From assembly GCA_013289795.1 (NCBI GenBank), contig JABCZH010000014.1:57827-121826 (forward strand): a stretch of 64,000 bases of DNA, given 5' to 3'. The notes below the pieces were generated by a model, which saw only the letters and a list, made by a program, of their open reading frames with translations, made no database searches and was not told the DNA's origin. This stretch comes from Acidobacteriota bacterium. GTDB taxonomy: Bacteria > Acidobacteriota > Terriglobia > Terriglobales > Acidobacteriaceae. Numbering within the stretch: the first letter of the stretch is position 1; each line of letters starts with the position of its first letter. This document shows positions 16,272 to 24,175 of the stretch, piece by piece. A program made the position numbers and the translations under genes.

Positions 16272-16427
16272 TTAACTAGGGTCTTTCGGATGGAACCACC
16301 CGTTCCAGTGACGAATGCTTCCCACCATGGTCAGCAAGAAGGGCACACCCATTACGGCTTGTATGGACACCAGCAAGCCGGCAATCAATCGGCCTGCGGG
16401 TTCCTTGAATCTGTGGAGTGTATCCAT
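16272..16427 (-). CDS. 51-aa single-pass membrane protein
   Basis: ATG at 16427, stop TAA at 16272-16274, beginning 8 bases after the stop of the trypsin-like protease on the same strand. The product starts MDTLHRFKEPAGR, has one hydrophobic helix (LIAGLLVSIQAVMGVPFLL) and ends IRHWNGWFHPKDPS. Close spacing and amphipathic layout support a real small gene, but the Shine-Dalgarno is weak and I know no homologue. The end abuts the ClC stop codon on the other strand. Confidence 0.45.
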   Translation of the reverse strand: MDTLHRFKEPAGRLIAGLLVSIQAVMGVPFLLTMVGSIRHWNGWFHPKDPS

Positions 16428-16435
16428 GCGGAGAC

Positions 16436-17380
16436 TTACTTCTTCTGCGCCGCCGCAATCAGCGGCTTCAGGGCTCGCACTGAAACTCCCAGAGTGCCTC
16501 CGGAAAATCCGTCGAGATAGGCGGCGTTCACGCCGATCACTTCGCCTCGAGAATTGAACACCGGGCCGCCACTACCGCCGTGGGCCGTAGGCGCGTCGTA
16601 GATCAGCTTGTCGCCCACAACGTCTCCCAAGTGTCCGCAGGTGGCCGACGGACGAATCAACGAGAGTGCCGCCAGTTCGTTGGCGGCGCCGATGTCATCG
16701 CGCCGGAAAGCCAGCCTTTCATAAACCGCAGGCGGCGACTTGGCCACCATGCCCAGCACGCCCATGGGATAACCCACGACCGAAACCAGTTCCCCCGGAT
16801 TCGGAACTGCATCTGCCAGCGGCAACGGCCGCAGTTGATGCACCATCTGGGAATCGTCAATGCGTAACACTGCCAGATCGCCCTGCGCGGACAGCACTGC
16901 GGGTGTGATGTTTACCGGCGCCGGTTGCCCAGGGAAGAAGGCCAGCAATTTCTCAAGATGCGGAGTCGCACCCCGGCGCAGAAGCGTCGCAGAATCCGGG
17001 TCCTCGTACCAGGGCTCAGCCACGTGCCGATTGGTGGCCAGAAGCCCATCCGCCACCACGAAGCCGCTTCCCGAAATGCGCGCCCGAAATGTCGGCGCCT
17101 GCCCCGCAAAGCCGACCTGATATACCCCGAAGATGTAGCAAATGGAATTGCGATAGCGGTTCAGGACCAGAGCGGGCATGGCCTGCTCCTGTTTCAGCAG
17201 TTGAACCTCGCGCGCAAGGCCGCGTACTTGCTGTTGCAGCTCTTGTGTAGCGTCTGCGGGATAGTAGCGAGCTACCAGGCCCACGGAAGCCAGCAGAAAC
17301 ACGCCCAGAGCGCCCTGCAGCGTACGTTGCCAGGCGGTGCACACTGGCTCTTCCTGGCTTTGTCGCTGGTTTTCTGCCAT
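16436..17380 (-). CDS. Membrane-anchored trypsin-like serine protease
   Basis: 314 residues. One N-terminal membrane helix (LQGALGVFLLASVGLVARYY) is followed by a short coiled coil (ATQELQQQVRGLAREVQLLK) and a trypsin-like (S1C) domain. The catalytic triad is visible: His in LLATNRHVAEP, Asp in AQGDLAVLRID and Ser in HGGSGGPVFNSRGEVIGVN. There is no PDZ domain, unlike DegP/DegS. It would act in the periplasm on envelope substrates. A 51-aa membrane protein gene follows 8 bases downstream. Confidence 0.9.
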   Translation of the reverse strand: MAENQRQSQEEPVCTAWQRTLQGALGVFLLASVGLVARYYPADATQELQQQVRGLAREVQLLKQEQAMPALVLNRYRNSICYIFGVYQVGFAGQAPTFRARISGSGFVVADGLLATNRHVAEPWYEDPDSATLLRRGATPHLEKLLAFFPGQPAPVNITPAVLSAQGDLAVLRIDDSQMVHQLRPLPLADAVPNPGELVSVVGYPMGVLGMVAKSPPAVYERLAFRRDDIGAANELAALSLIRPSATCGHLGDVVGDKLIYDAPTAHGGSGGPVFNSRGEVIGVNAAYLDGFSGGTLGVSVRALKPLIAAAQKK

Positions 17381-17501
17381 GAGTCTTCCATGCTCTCGCG
17401 GCGTGGGAAGGTTTCCTAGGGTACGGAAGGCGATGACCGTGCGGGGGCCTGTATGTCATTGCAGAGACGTGGCTTACTGCGCCTCTTTGACGTCCGCTGG
17501 G

Positions 17502-17756
17502 CTAAAGCTTGACCCCCAGGCGTTTGGCCATCTCGTCGTAGAGAAAGCCCTCGCCCGGACGGTAGGGCTGGATCCATTCACCGTCGATGACGAATTGGGG
17601 GATCGCCCGCAGCCCGGTGTGTTTGACTACCTCCTCGGCGGCGCCGGGAGTGGTTTCAATGTCGATATCCTTGAACGGAATATTGTGTTCATGCAGAAAG
17701 CGCTTGGCTACGCGGCAGTCTGGACACCAAAAGGCGGAATACACAGTCAATTCCAT
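17502..17756 (-). CDS. Glutaredoxin-family protein
   Basis: 84 residues from MELTVYSAF (ATG at 17756); a six-residue upstream extension is possible. The thioredoxin fold carries the dithiol motif WCPDCRVAKRFL, the cis-Pro segment RAIPQFVIDGEW, and the end LGVKL. It may reduce disulfides with glutathione or another thiol, or serve as a mycoredoxin-like protein. It stands alone between the protease and the metallo-beta-lactamase gene, on the same strand. Confidence 0.87.
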   Translation of the reverse strand: MELTVYSAFWCPDCRVAKRFLHEHNIPFKDIDIETTPGAAEEVVKHTGLRAIPQFVIDGEWIQPYRPGEGFLYDEMAKRLGVKL

Positions 17757-17825
17757 GGCTTCATCTAGATGCAAACCGGCGACCGTTGGTCGCAGCCGCG
17801 CGTTCGCAGCCTGACGTTACCAAGG

Positions 17826-18656
17826 TCATTGGATTTTCGCTACTCCAAGCCCGGGACCGGGAAACTTCGCGAAAACCGCCGGATCGTGCCCAGGAACAAT
17901 GAACCCCGGACGCGCAGCGATCTGTTTCATACGATCTTGCGCCCGTAGATTCGACGCGGCATCGACCGTGGCCGCGATCGGCACGTGCCGTTCTAGATTC
18001 TCATACAAGTACATGTTGTCGCTGGCCAGCACCACGGTGCCGGCATTGGTTTGCACACCCACGTATTGCGATTCGTGAGTATGTTTGCCGCCGGTGTAGC
18101 AGATTACCCCGGGAATAATTTCCTGGGCATCCCCGTTCACCAGACCCACCCGCCCCTGCGTGTTCAGTTTCACCAGCGTGAGCACGTCTTCTTCATCAAT
18201 GCCGCCGTGCGTGTCCTTCGACTGCCATGCTTCTCCGGCGTAGTATTCCAACTCATCTTTCTGGATCCATATGCGGGCATTGGGAAACAGATCCATGCCG
18301 TCGGCATGGTCCCAATGCATGTGGGAAATCACGACATCGGTGACGTCTTCAGGTTTCAATCCAACTCGCCTAATCGCTTCCGAAGGCTTGGTGAAGTCCT
18401 TCACCTGCCAATCTTTGAAAAAGCGCTCGTGATAAAACCCGGAGTCGACCAGGATATTGTGGCCATTGCCCCGCACCAGCCAGATCATCATGGCGATATC
18501 GAGCTTGCGCGACGGCTCCGCGCCTGCCACCAAATCCGATACTGGAAAGTCCGGAAGCGTAGCGTAACGGATGGCGTAAATCTCGTAGTTGGGTTTCGAT
18601 TGCCCAACGGCAGGGAGCGCCGCAGCAAGAAGCAACACGAAGTGAGCGATTTTCAT
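17826..18656 (-). CDS. Secreted metallo-beta-lactamase-fold hydrolase (AHL lactonase-like)
   Basis: 276 residues from the ATG at 18656, with signal peptide (AHFVLLLAAALPAVGQ). The zinc motif HMHWDHADG is intact, preceded by HNILVDSGFYHERFF and followed by GGKHTHESQYVGV, ASDNMYLYENLERH and PGHDPAVFAKFPG, which provide further ligands. The arrangement resembles N-acyl-homoserine lactonases (AttM/AiiA branch). Substrate unknown; secretion suggests an extracellular lactone or ester. It is followed by the glutaredoxin gene. Confidence 0.87.
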   Translation of the reverse strand: MKIAHFVLLLAAALPAVGQSKPNYEIYAIRYATLPDFPVSDLVAGAEPSRKLDIAMMIWLVRGNGHNILVDSGFYHERFFKDWQVKDFTKPSEAIRRVGLKPEDVTDVVISHMHWDHADGMDLFPNARIWIQKDELEYYAGEAWQSKDTHGGIDEEDVLTLVKLNTQGRVGLVNGDAQEIIPGVICYTGGKHTHESQYVGVQTNAGTVVLASDNMYLYENLERHVPIAATVDAASNLRAQDRMKQIAARPGFIVPGHDPAVFAKFPGPGLGVAKIQ

Positions 18657-18659
18657 AGT

Positions 18660-18694
18660 CGACTGGTCAACTGAGAACTGACATCTGAGAACCA
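18660..18694. repeat. ACTGAGAAC-word repeat
   Basis: GACTGGTCAACTGAGAACTG followed by ACATCTGAGAACC, a short direct-word array between the cupin and metallo-beta-lactamase genes. It is similar in style to the other word families, but only one copy was seen. Confidence 0.4.
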
Positions 18695-18704
18695 AAACCG
18701 GTTT

Positions 18705-19064
18705 TCAAACCCGTTCCAATTCCTTTATCGTACGCTCGTTCACCACATTGCCGGTGTTCAGTGTGCCCGCAGGCTCAAACAACAGGAACCAGCATTCTTC
18801 ATCAGCCACCGGCCGGTGTTCCACGCCACGCGGCACCACGATGAACTCGCCTTCTTCAATCCACTCATGCCGGTCGCGAAACTCCATGCGAAAGCGCCCC
18901 TTCACCACCAGAAACATCTCATCTTCGTTCTCGTGATGATGAAAGACGAACTCGCCCTTCACCTTGTCCAGCTTGACGTGCTGCCCGTTAAGTTCGGCGG
19001 CGATGTAGGGTTTCCAGTATTCGTTAATCTGGGAGAATTTCTGTGCGATGTTGACTTTGTTCAT
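18705..19064 (-). CDS. Small cupin-domain protein
   Basis: 119 residues; the ATG at 19064 is preferred over a GTG at 19070. A single cupin barrel: GEFVFHHHENEDEMFLVVKG holds cupin motif 1 (HHxxxxExxxxxxG), and PRGVEHRPVADEECWFLLFE holds motif 2 with its His. Metal binding is likely. Catalytic role unknown; such proteins may be isomerases, dioxygenases or sugar-binding proteins. The gene precedes the metallo-beta-lactamase gene on the same strand, about 50 bp away. Confidence 0.88.
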   Translation of the reverse strand: MNKVNIAQKFSQINEYWKPYIAAELNGQHVKLDKVKGEFVFHHHENEDEMFLVVKGRFRMEFRDRHEWIEEGEFIVVPRGVEHRPVADEECWFLLFEPAGTLNTGNVVNERTIKELERV

Positions 19065-19343
19065 GCCCACTACGATGAGCTCTTAGTCGCAACGGTCGCA
19101 GGAAAATGCAGAAATTCCAGGAACTGGGCAGGTCTTGCCCGCGCCAACCAGACTTGCCCAGCCAGTTTTCGCTGCTCCCGCTCTGGCTTTCACAACGCCT
19201 GTCAGTTAACACCCTCAGCGCCAAGCTCTTGACTCCCCTCAAACCATTCTGCCAGGCGGGTGGCACCAAGGTTGCGAGGGGGTTCACGGAACCCGCAAGA
19301 TTCGCGTTCGGCCGCAGCCGGCCAAGACTAGGAGCATGAAGCC

Positions 19344-19850
19344 ATGTCCATCGCAGGCATTCTCAGCAGCAGCCTGTTCAGCTTGAACAGTCAGGCGGTA
19401 ACCGGCCCACAACAGCAGTTCCAGAAGGAGTTCCAACAACTCGGCCAGGATTTGCAGTCCGGTAACCTGTCGGCCGCACAGTCGGACTTTGCGACGTTGC
19501 AGCAGAACTCGCCGTCATCGAGCCTCATAGCATCCACATCCACCAGCAACCCCATCGCCCAAGCCTTCGGCCAGCTGGGCAAGGATCTGCAATCGGGAAA
19601 TCTTTCGGCAGCACAGCAGGACTTTTCGAACATCCAGCAAGACGTGCAAAGCCAGGGCATACCAGCACACCACCATCATCATCACCATGGTGGGGGAGGC
19701 GGGGGTTCGTCCAGCAGCCAAGGCACTCTCGCCCAGGAATTCGCCCAGTTGGGACAGGACCTCCAGGCCGGAAACGTATCCGCCGCCCAACAGGCGTACA
19801 GCACCGTGCAGCAGTCATTCGCGGCGGCCACGCTCTCAAGCGTCGCCTGA
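19344..19850 (+). CDS. Protein with three 25-residue repeats and a natural His7-Gly6 tract
   Basis: 168 residues; AGGAG lies nine bases before the ATG. Three copies of a 25-residue unit, consensus FxQLGxDLQSGNLSAAQxDF plus about five more residues, lie at 30-54, 75-99 and 133-157. Between units 2 and 3 are seven His (109-115) and six Gly (116-121), then SSSS. There is no signal peptide or membrane segment. The repeat is probably a helical hairpin, as it repeats like a short TPR-type unit. The His tract suggests metal binding. I recognise no family; similar repeats may be specific to Acidobacteriota (inference). Confidence 0.75.
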   Translation: MSIAGILSSSLFSLNSQAVTGPQQQFQKEFQQLGQDLQSGNLSAAQSDFATLQQNSPSSSLIASTSTSNPIAQAFGQLGKDLQSGNLSAAQQDFSNIQQDVQSQGIPAHHHHHHHGGGGGGSSSSQGTLAQEFAQLGQDLQAGNVSAAQQAYSTVQQSFAAATLSSVA

Positions 19851-19862
19851 CAGAAAAATAAG

Positions 19863-19928
19863 CCACGGATCGCACGGATACACACGGAAAAGCCAAACCA
19901 ATCCGTGCTTATCCGTTCAATCCGTGGC
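19863..19928. repeat. CCACGGAT/ATCCGTGG inverted repeat
   Basis: The left arm (19863-19889) reads CCACGGATCGCACGGATACA and the right arm (19900-19928) contains ATCCGTGCTTATCCG and ATCCGTGG. It ends inside the gene at 19917, supplying its last codons and stop. A weaker partial copy (AATCCGTGAAAATCCGTGG) is at about 20414-20432. Confidence 0.7.
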
Positions 19929-20357
19929 CGATTTGTCTTCCCTCAGTACGATGGAGCTGTTGATCCCGCCGCAGTTCTTCGCGGGATCATAAGTCGCCGA
20001 GCCTTCGCGCTTACCCTGGGTGCCGTGGAAATACAAAATGCCGTCTTTCACCTTCTGTGGCAGACCTTTGATTAATGTTTTGCCGTCCACATTGGTCGCA
20101 GCCTCAAGATCAAGGTGCTTAACCCCGGCAAATCCGTAGCGCATTTTGACCCGAATTCTCGCGTCGTAAACTGGCGCCCCCTTTTCGTCGGTCACGGTAA
20201 AAGCCACCGAACATGGGCCGGCCTCTCCGTCCATCACCGGGACTTGGTGCGGGTCAGGAGTTTGCTGGGCTCGGGCGCTCATGACATTACCTGCGACCAC
20301 AAACATCACTGCCAAGACAGCGACCGATTTGACGAAGCCGACTGCGTTGTCACTCAT
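19917..20357 (-). CDS. Secreted beta-sandwich protein of unknown function
   Basis: 146 residues from the ATG at 20357, with GGGGAGAG upstream. A signal peptide (SVAVLAVMFVVAGNVMSARA) is followed by a region resembling FixH/carboxypeptidase-regulatory beta sandwiches: CSVAFTVTDEKGAPVYDARI, VDGKTLIKGLPQKV, YFHGTQGKREGSATYDPAKN. The last four residues (SATD) and the stop fall inside the CCACGGAT repeat. Probably periplasmic; function not recognised. It precedes clpC on the opposite side of a repeat cluster. Confidence 0.7.
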   Translation of the reverse strand: MSDNAVGFVKSVAVLAVMFVVAGNVMSARAQQTPDPHQVPVMDGEAGPCSVAFTVTDEKGAPVYDARIRVKMRYGFAGVKHLDLEAATNVDGKTLIKGLPQKVKDGILYFHGTQGKREGSATYDPAKNCGGINSSIVLREDKSATD

Positions 20358-20443
20358 AAACTCTCCCCAACTGAAACTATAGACCCAACCCTCGAGGTTC
20401 AAGAAGTAGAAGTAATCCGTGAAAATCCGTGGCTCGCTTTTTG

Positions 20444-20478
20444 GCAAAACAAAAGCCGCCAGCATGAAGCTGACGGCT
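20444..20478 (-). terminator. clpC terminator formed by a GCTGA repeat
   Basis: On the minus strand AGCCGTCAGC (20478-20469) pairs with GCTGGCGGCT (20463-20454) through a 5-nt loop, with one G-U pair, followed by TTTTGTTTTG. It lies just after the clpC stop at 20495 and is part of the GCTGA-word repeat. Confidence 0.75.
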
Positions 20479-20492
20479 GAAAGCTGATAGCT
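20454..20492. repeat. GCTGA-word repeat
   Basis: GCTGACGGCTGAAAGCTGAT and flanking matches belong to the family seen at 6181, 9691-9830 and 60563. Here the element overlaps the clpC terminator. Confidence 0.65.
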
Positions 20493-20494
20493 AT

Positions 20495-22942
20495 TTAGCT
20501 GTTCTCGTACAACAAAACCCCCTCAGCCTTCTCCGAGTCCACCGGGCGGTAATACAGCTTGTTGTCTTCGAGGAAAACCTCGATGAATGCCGGCCGGGTG
20601 GTAATCGTGCCCTGGATCAAAGCCTCCGACAATGGGTCTTCAATGTACTTCTGCAAGGCCCTGCGCAGCGGCCGCGCGCCGTAGCTGCGGTCGCCCAGCG
20701 TCTGGTTGAGGATCCACTTCTTGGCCTCGTCGGTCACCGTCACCGTGATCGCCTTCTGCGCCAGGTTCTGGTTCAGCAAATTCACCATGAGCTCCAGAAT
20801 CTGAATCAGGTCTTGCTCGCCCAGTGCGCTGAACAGGATGATTTCATCCAGCCGGTTCAGAAACTCAGGGTTGAAGGTGCGTTTGACTTCGTTCTTCACC
20901 AGGTCTTCGACCTTTTCCGAGACCATATCTTCCTTGCTCGACTGGAAGCCCAAGCCTTCGCGGCGCTGCAAATGCCGCGCTCCGATGTTCGAAGTCATGA
21001 TGATGATGACGTTCTTGAAGTCGACCGTGTTGCCCAGACCATCCGTGAGCTGGCCGTCTTCAAACACTTGCAACAGGATGTTGAAGACATCCGGGTGCGC
21101 TTTCTCGATTTCGTCGAGCAGCACCACGGAATATGGCGCGCGCTTTACCCGCTCGGTAAGCTGCCCACCTTCTTCGTAGCCCACGTATCCCGGAGGCGAG
21201 CCGATCAGCTTCGAGACCGAGTGTTTCTCCATGAATTCCGACATATCGAAGCGCACTAGCGACTTCTCGCTGCCAAACATGAAATGGGCGAGTGTGCGTG
21301 CCACTTCCGTCTTGCCAACTCCTGTAGGTCCAAGGAATAGGAACGAACCAATGGGCCGGTTCGGGCTCTTGAGTCCCGCCCGCGAACGCCGGATAGCCCG
21401 CGCCAGCGCAACGATGGCCTTGTCCTGCGAGATGATGCGCTTGTGCAATTCTTCTTCAATGCGCAACAGTTTCGCCGACTCTTCTTCTTTAATCGAAGTG
21501 ACCGGAACGCCGGTCCAGCGCGATACCACGTCCTCGATGTCCTCCCGACCGACAACGCCGGTGGAGGATTCATCGAGGTGGTATTTTTCGCGAAGGGCGC
21601 GCAGGTTCTCGCGCTCCTTGCGTTCTTCGTCCGAGTAGAAGCGCGCCTTCTCGAACTCGTGGTTCGCGATGGCGTTCTCCATACGGTGGACAATGAACTT
21701 GATGCGCTTCTGGACTTCGGTCAGTTCTTCCGGCAGCGAGGTCTGGCGCAGCTTCACGCGCGCACCGGCTTCGTCGACCAAATCAATTGCCTTGTCCGGC
21801 AGGAAGCGGTCCGGAATGTAGCGGTTGGAATGCGACACCGCAAAGTTGATGGCTTCGTCGGTGTAAGTGACCGCATGGAATTTTTCATAGCGGTCTTTGA
21901 TTCCAAACAGAATCTTGGTAGCGTTGACCTCATCGGGCGGTGGAACTTTTACTGCCTGGAAACGCCGCTCCAGTGACCGGTCTTTCTCGATCGACTTGCG
22001 ATACTCGCCCGGAGTGGTCGCGCCAATGCACTGAATCTCCCCCCGCGACAGCGCCGGCTTCAGGATGTTGGCGGCATCGAGCGAACCTTCCGCCGAACCC
22101 GCGCCCACCAGCGTGTGCAATTCATCGATGAAGATGATGGAATTCTGCGACTCCATCAGCTCTTTCATGATGGTCTTGAGCCGCTCTTCGAACTGGCCGC
22201 GATACTTCGTGCCAGCTACGATCAAGGAAAGGTCGAGCGCGAGAATGCGCTTGTCCGCCAGAAACGACGGAACTTCGCCATCGGCAATTCGCTGCGCCAA
22301 ACCTTCGACGATAGCGGTCTTGCCCACTCCCGGCTCGCCGATCAGCACCGGATTATTCTTGGTGCGACGGCACAGAATCTGCACTACGCGTTCCAGTTCG
22401 CTTTCCCGCCCGACCAGCGGATCCAGTTGCGTATCCATGGCCGCCTGGGTCAGATCGCGCGAGAACTCGCTCAGTAAAGAAGATTCCCGCTGGCGCTGTG
22501 GTTGGGCTTTTTCCTGGCTGGTGCGGGCTAGTTCTTCGCGGATGGTCGAGAGCCGCAATCCGCGCTCGTGCAAGATCTCAGCGGCAAAGCACTTTTCTTC
22601 TCTCAGCAGACCCAAAAGCAAATGCTCGGTCCCAATATGCTTGTGCGAAAGCCGCTCCGCCTCTTCAGCGGCATAGGCGAGCACCCGCTTACATTCATTG
22701 CTCAGCGGCAAATCCACCGAGGTCGAGACCTTCTCCCGAATGGTGGTGTGCCCCTCAATCTGCTTGCGAATGGATTCCACCGAGGCATGGGAACGCAGAA
22801 AGCGGTTGGTCAGAGCTTTGTCTTCGCGCAGCAGCCCCAGCAGCAGGTGTTCCGTCTCAATATAAGGAGACCCAAACTGGCTGGCTTCATAGCGCGCAAA
22901 GAAGATGACGCGTCTGGCCTTCTCCGTATAACGTTCAAACAT
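20495..22942 (-). CDS. clpC: Clp protease ATP-binding subunit ClpC
   Basis: 815 residues. Two Clp N-domain repeats (about 1-150: [18 protein letters not shown] and [17 protein letters not shown]) precede AAA+ module 1 (Walker [22 protein letters not shown]). A middle region with the short coiled coil typical of ClpC (about 390-470) leads to AAA+ module 2 (Walker [24 protein letters not shown]). This unfoldase feeds proteins to ClpP in the cytoplasm. No clpP, mcsAB or ctsR is adjacent. A repeat-derived terminator follows. The 270-bp upstream gap shows no clear promoter to me. Confidence 0.95.
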   Translation of the reverse strand: MFERYTEKARRVIFFARYEASQFGSPYIETEHLLLGLLREDKALTNRFLRSHASVESIRKQIEGHTTIREKVSTSVDLPLSNECKRVLAYAAEEAERLSHKHIGTEHLLLGLLREEKCFAAEILHERGLRLSTIREELARTSQEKAQPQRQRESSLLSEFSRDLTQAAMDTQLDPLVGRESELERVVQILCRRTKNNPVLIGEPGVGKTAIVEGLAQRIADGEVPSFLADKRILALDLSLIVAGTKYRGQFEERLKTIMKELMESQNSIIFIDELHTLVGAGSAEGSLDAANILKPALSRGEIQCIGATTPGEYRKSIEKDRSLERRFQAVKVPPPDEVNATKILFGIKDRYEKFHAVTYTDEAINFAVSHSNRYIPDRFLPDKAIDLVDEAGARVKLRQTSLPEELTEVQKRIKFIVHRMENAIANHEFEKARFYSDEERKERENLRALREKYHLDESSTGVVGREDIEDVVSRWTGVPVTSIKEEESAKLLRIEEELHKRIISQDKAIVALARAIRRSRAGLKSPNRPIGSFLFLGPTGVGKTEVARTLAHFMFGSEKSLVRFDMSEFMEKHSVSKLIGSPPGYVGYEEGGQLTERVKRAPYSVVLLDEIEKAHPDVFNILLQVFEDGQLTDGLGNTVDFKNVIIIMTSNIGARHLQRREGLGFQSSKEDMVSEKVEDLVKNEVKRTFNPEFLNRLDEIILFSALGEQDLIQILELMVNLLNQNLAQKAITVTVTDEAKKWILNQTLGDRSYGARPLRRALQKYIEDPLSEALIQGTITTRPAFIEVFLEDNKLYYRPVDSEKAEGVLLYENS

Positions 22943-23216
22943 ATCGCCCTACCCCCCGACTTCTCACCGAGACCACCTCACTCAACTCCGTGGCCTCAGC
23001 CCTCCAAAAATCCATAGCCTTGTTAACGTTGCAATCAGCGGGCCACGCCCTTACTGAAGAATATCGTAACTTTCGTCCTTCTATTTGAGTTACCAAAGAC
23101 ATCCTGTCTCGGTTCCTGCACCGCAATTCGTTGCAGCTTGACGTATTCCCGATTGCGGTTTCTCTTACCTAACCATTCCGTCACGTCGCTCCACAAATGT
23201 CAATTGCCACATGGTG

Positions 23217-23906
23217 CTATACCCGTAGCTCTTTCGGTGCCACTTCCTCGACCTGCCCATCCTTGAGCCGCAAAACCCGCTGGCATCGCCGGGCAAATGC
23301 AAGGTTGTGGGTGGCAATGAGGGAAGTTAACTGACACTCGCGATGCAATCTCGCAATCAACTCAAAAACCGAGTCCGCGGTGTGCCCATCCAAATCTCCG
23401 GTCGGCTCATCCGCCAGCAGCAACTTGGGCTGAGTGATCAGCGACCTAGCCAATGCCACTCGCTGCTGTTCGCCGCCGGAAAGCTCGCCCGCACGATGGT
23501 CTGCACGTTGCTCCAATCCAACTTCCCGAAGCCAGCGAATAGCGTCCTTTTGTGCATCCTGCCAGGGACAATCCCGCAGCAAAAGCGGCATCGCCACATT
23601 CTCCAACGCCGTAAACTCCGGCAACAAATAATGGAACTGCCAGACAAAACCGATTTCGCGATTGCGAAATTCGGCAGCTGCCGCTTCAGACAAGGTATTC
23701 AAGCGCAAGTTCGCGCAGTATACGTCACCCGCGGAAGCCCTATCAAGAGCGCCCAGGATGTGCAACAAGGTACTCTTCCCCGCTCCCGACTCGCCCACAA
23801 TCGCCAGCATCTCGCCCTTCGCCACCTGGAACGACAGATTTTCAAAGAGCGCGACTTCCGACTTGCCAGATCGAAAAACCTTCTGGAGGCCTTCAACCCT
23901 GAGCAT
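23217..23906 (-). CDS. lolD: ABC transporter ATPase, lipoprotein release (LolD-like)
   Basis: 229 residues from MLRVEGLQKVF (ATG at 23906); a seven-residue upstream extension is possible. Walker A GESGAGKST, Q-loop WQFHYLLPEF, signature LSGGEQQR, Walker B LLLADEPTGDLD and the switch His in ATHNLAF are all intact. FVWQFHYLLPEFTALENV is characteristic of LolD. With the LolC/E-type permease upstream it would extract lipoproteins from the inner membrane for transport to the outer membrane. It is separated from the permease by about 270 bp, so the two may not be strictly co-transcribed. Confidence 0.9.
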   Translation of the reverse strand: MLRVEGLQKVFRSGKSEVALFENLSFQVAKGEMLAIVGESGAGKSTLLHILGALDRASAGDVYCANLRLNTLSEAAAAEFRNREIGFVWQFHYLLPEFTALENVAMPLLLRDCPWQDAQKDAIRWLREVGLEQRADHRAGELSGGEQQRVALARSLITQPKLLLADEPTGDLDGHTADSVFELIARLHRECQLTSLIATHNLAFARRCQRVLRLKDGQVEEVAPKELRV

Positions 23907-24115
23907 GGCCACACCCATTAGATGCACCCACGGCTCGGTTCGTCACATCAGCCCCGGCGTCCCGCTTTTCGAGACTTTCTTCCATCGGCACTCTTCCATT
24001 TAAACACGAGCCGAGGGCCGTTTTTGTCGCCAGGTTGATCAATTGTGCCCCCGCCCGAAACCGGATTCCACCATTCATAAGTAAGGCACGTGACCGGAGT
24101 CACTTGGATTTACTT

Positions 24116-24159
24116 TGGCTTTGGGGTTCGGGCTGCCAGTATTTGGGGTTGGGGCTGCC
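24116..24159. repeat. Two tandem 22-bp units between lolC/E and lolD
   Basis: Units at 24116-24137 and 24138-24159 differ at a few positions; on the minus strand both start GGCAGCCC and contain AACCCCAAA. They lie just after the permease stop. Confidence 0.6.
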
Positions 24160-24175
24160 TATAAAAGACCGGCGG

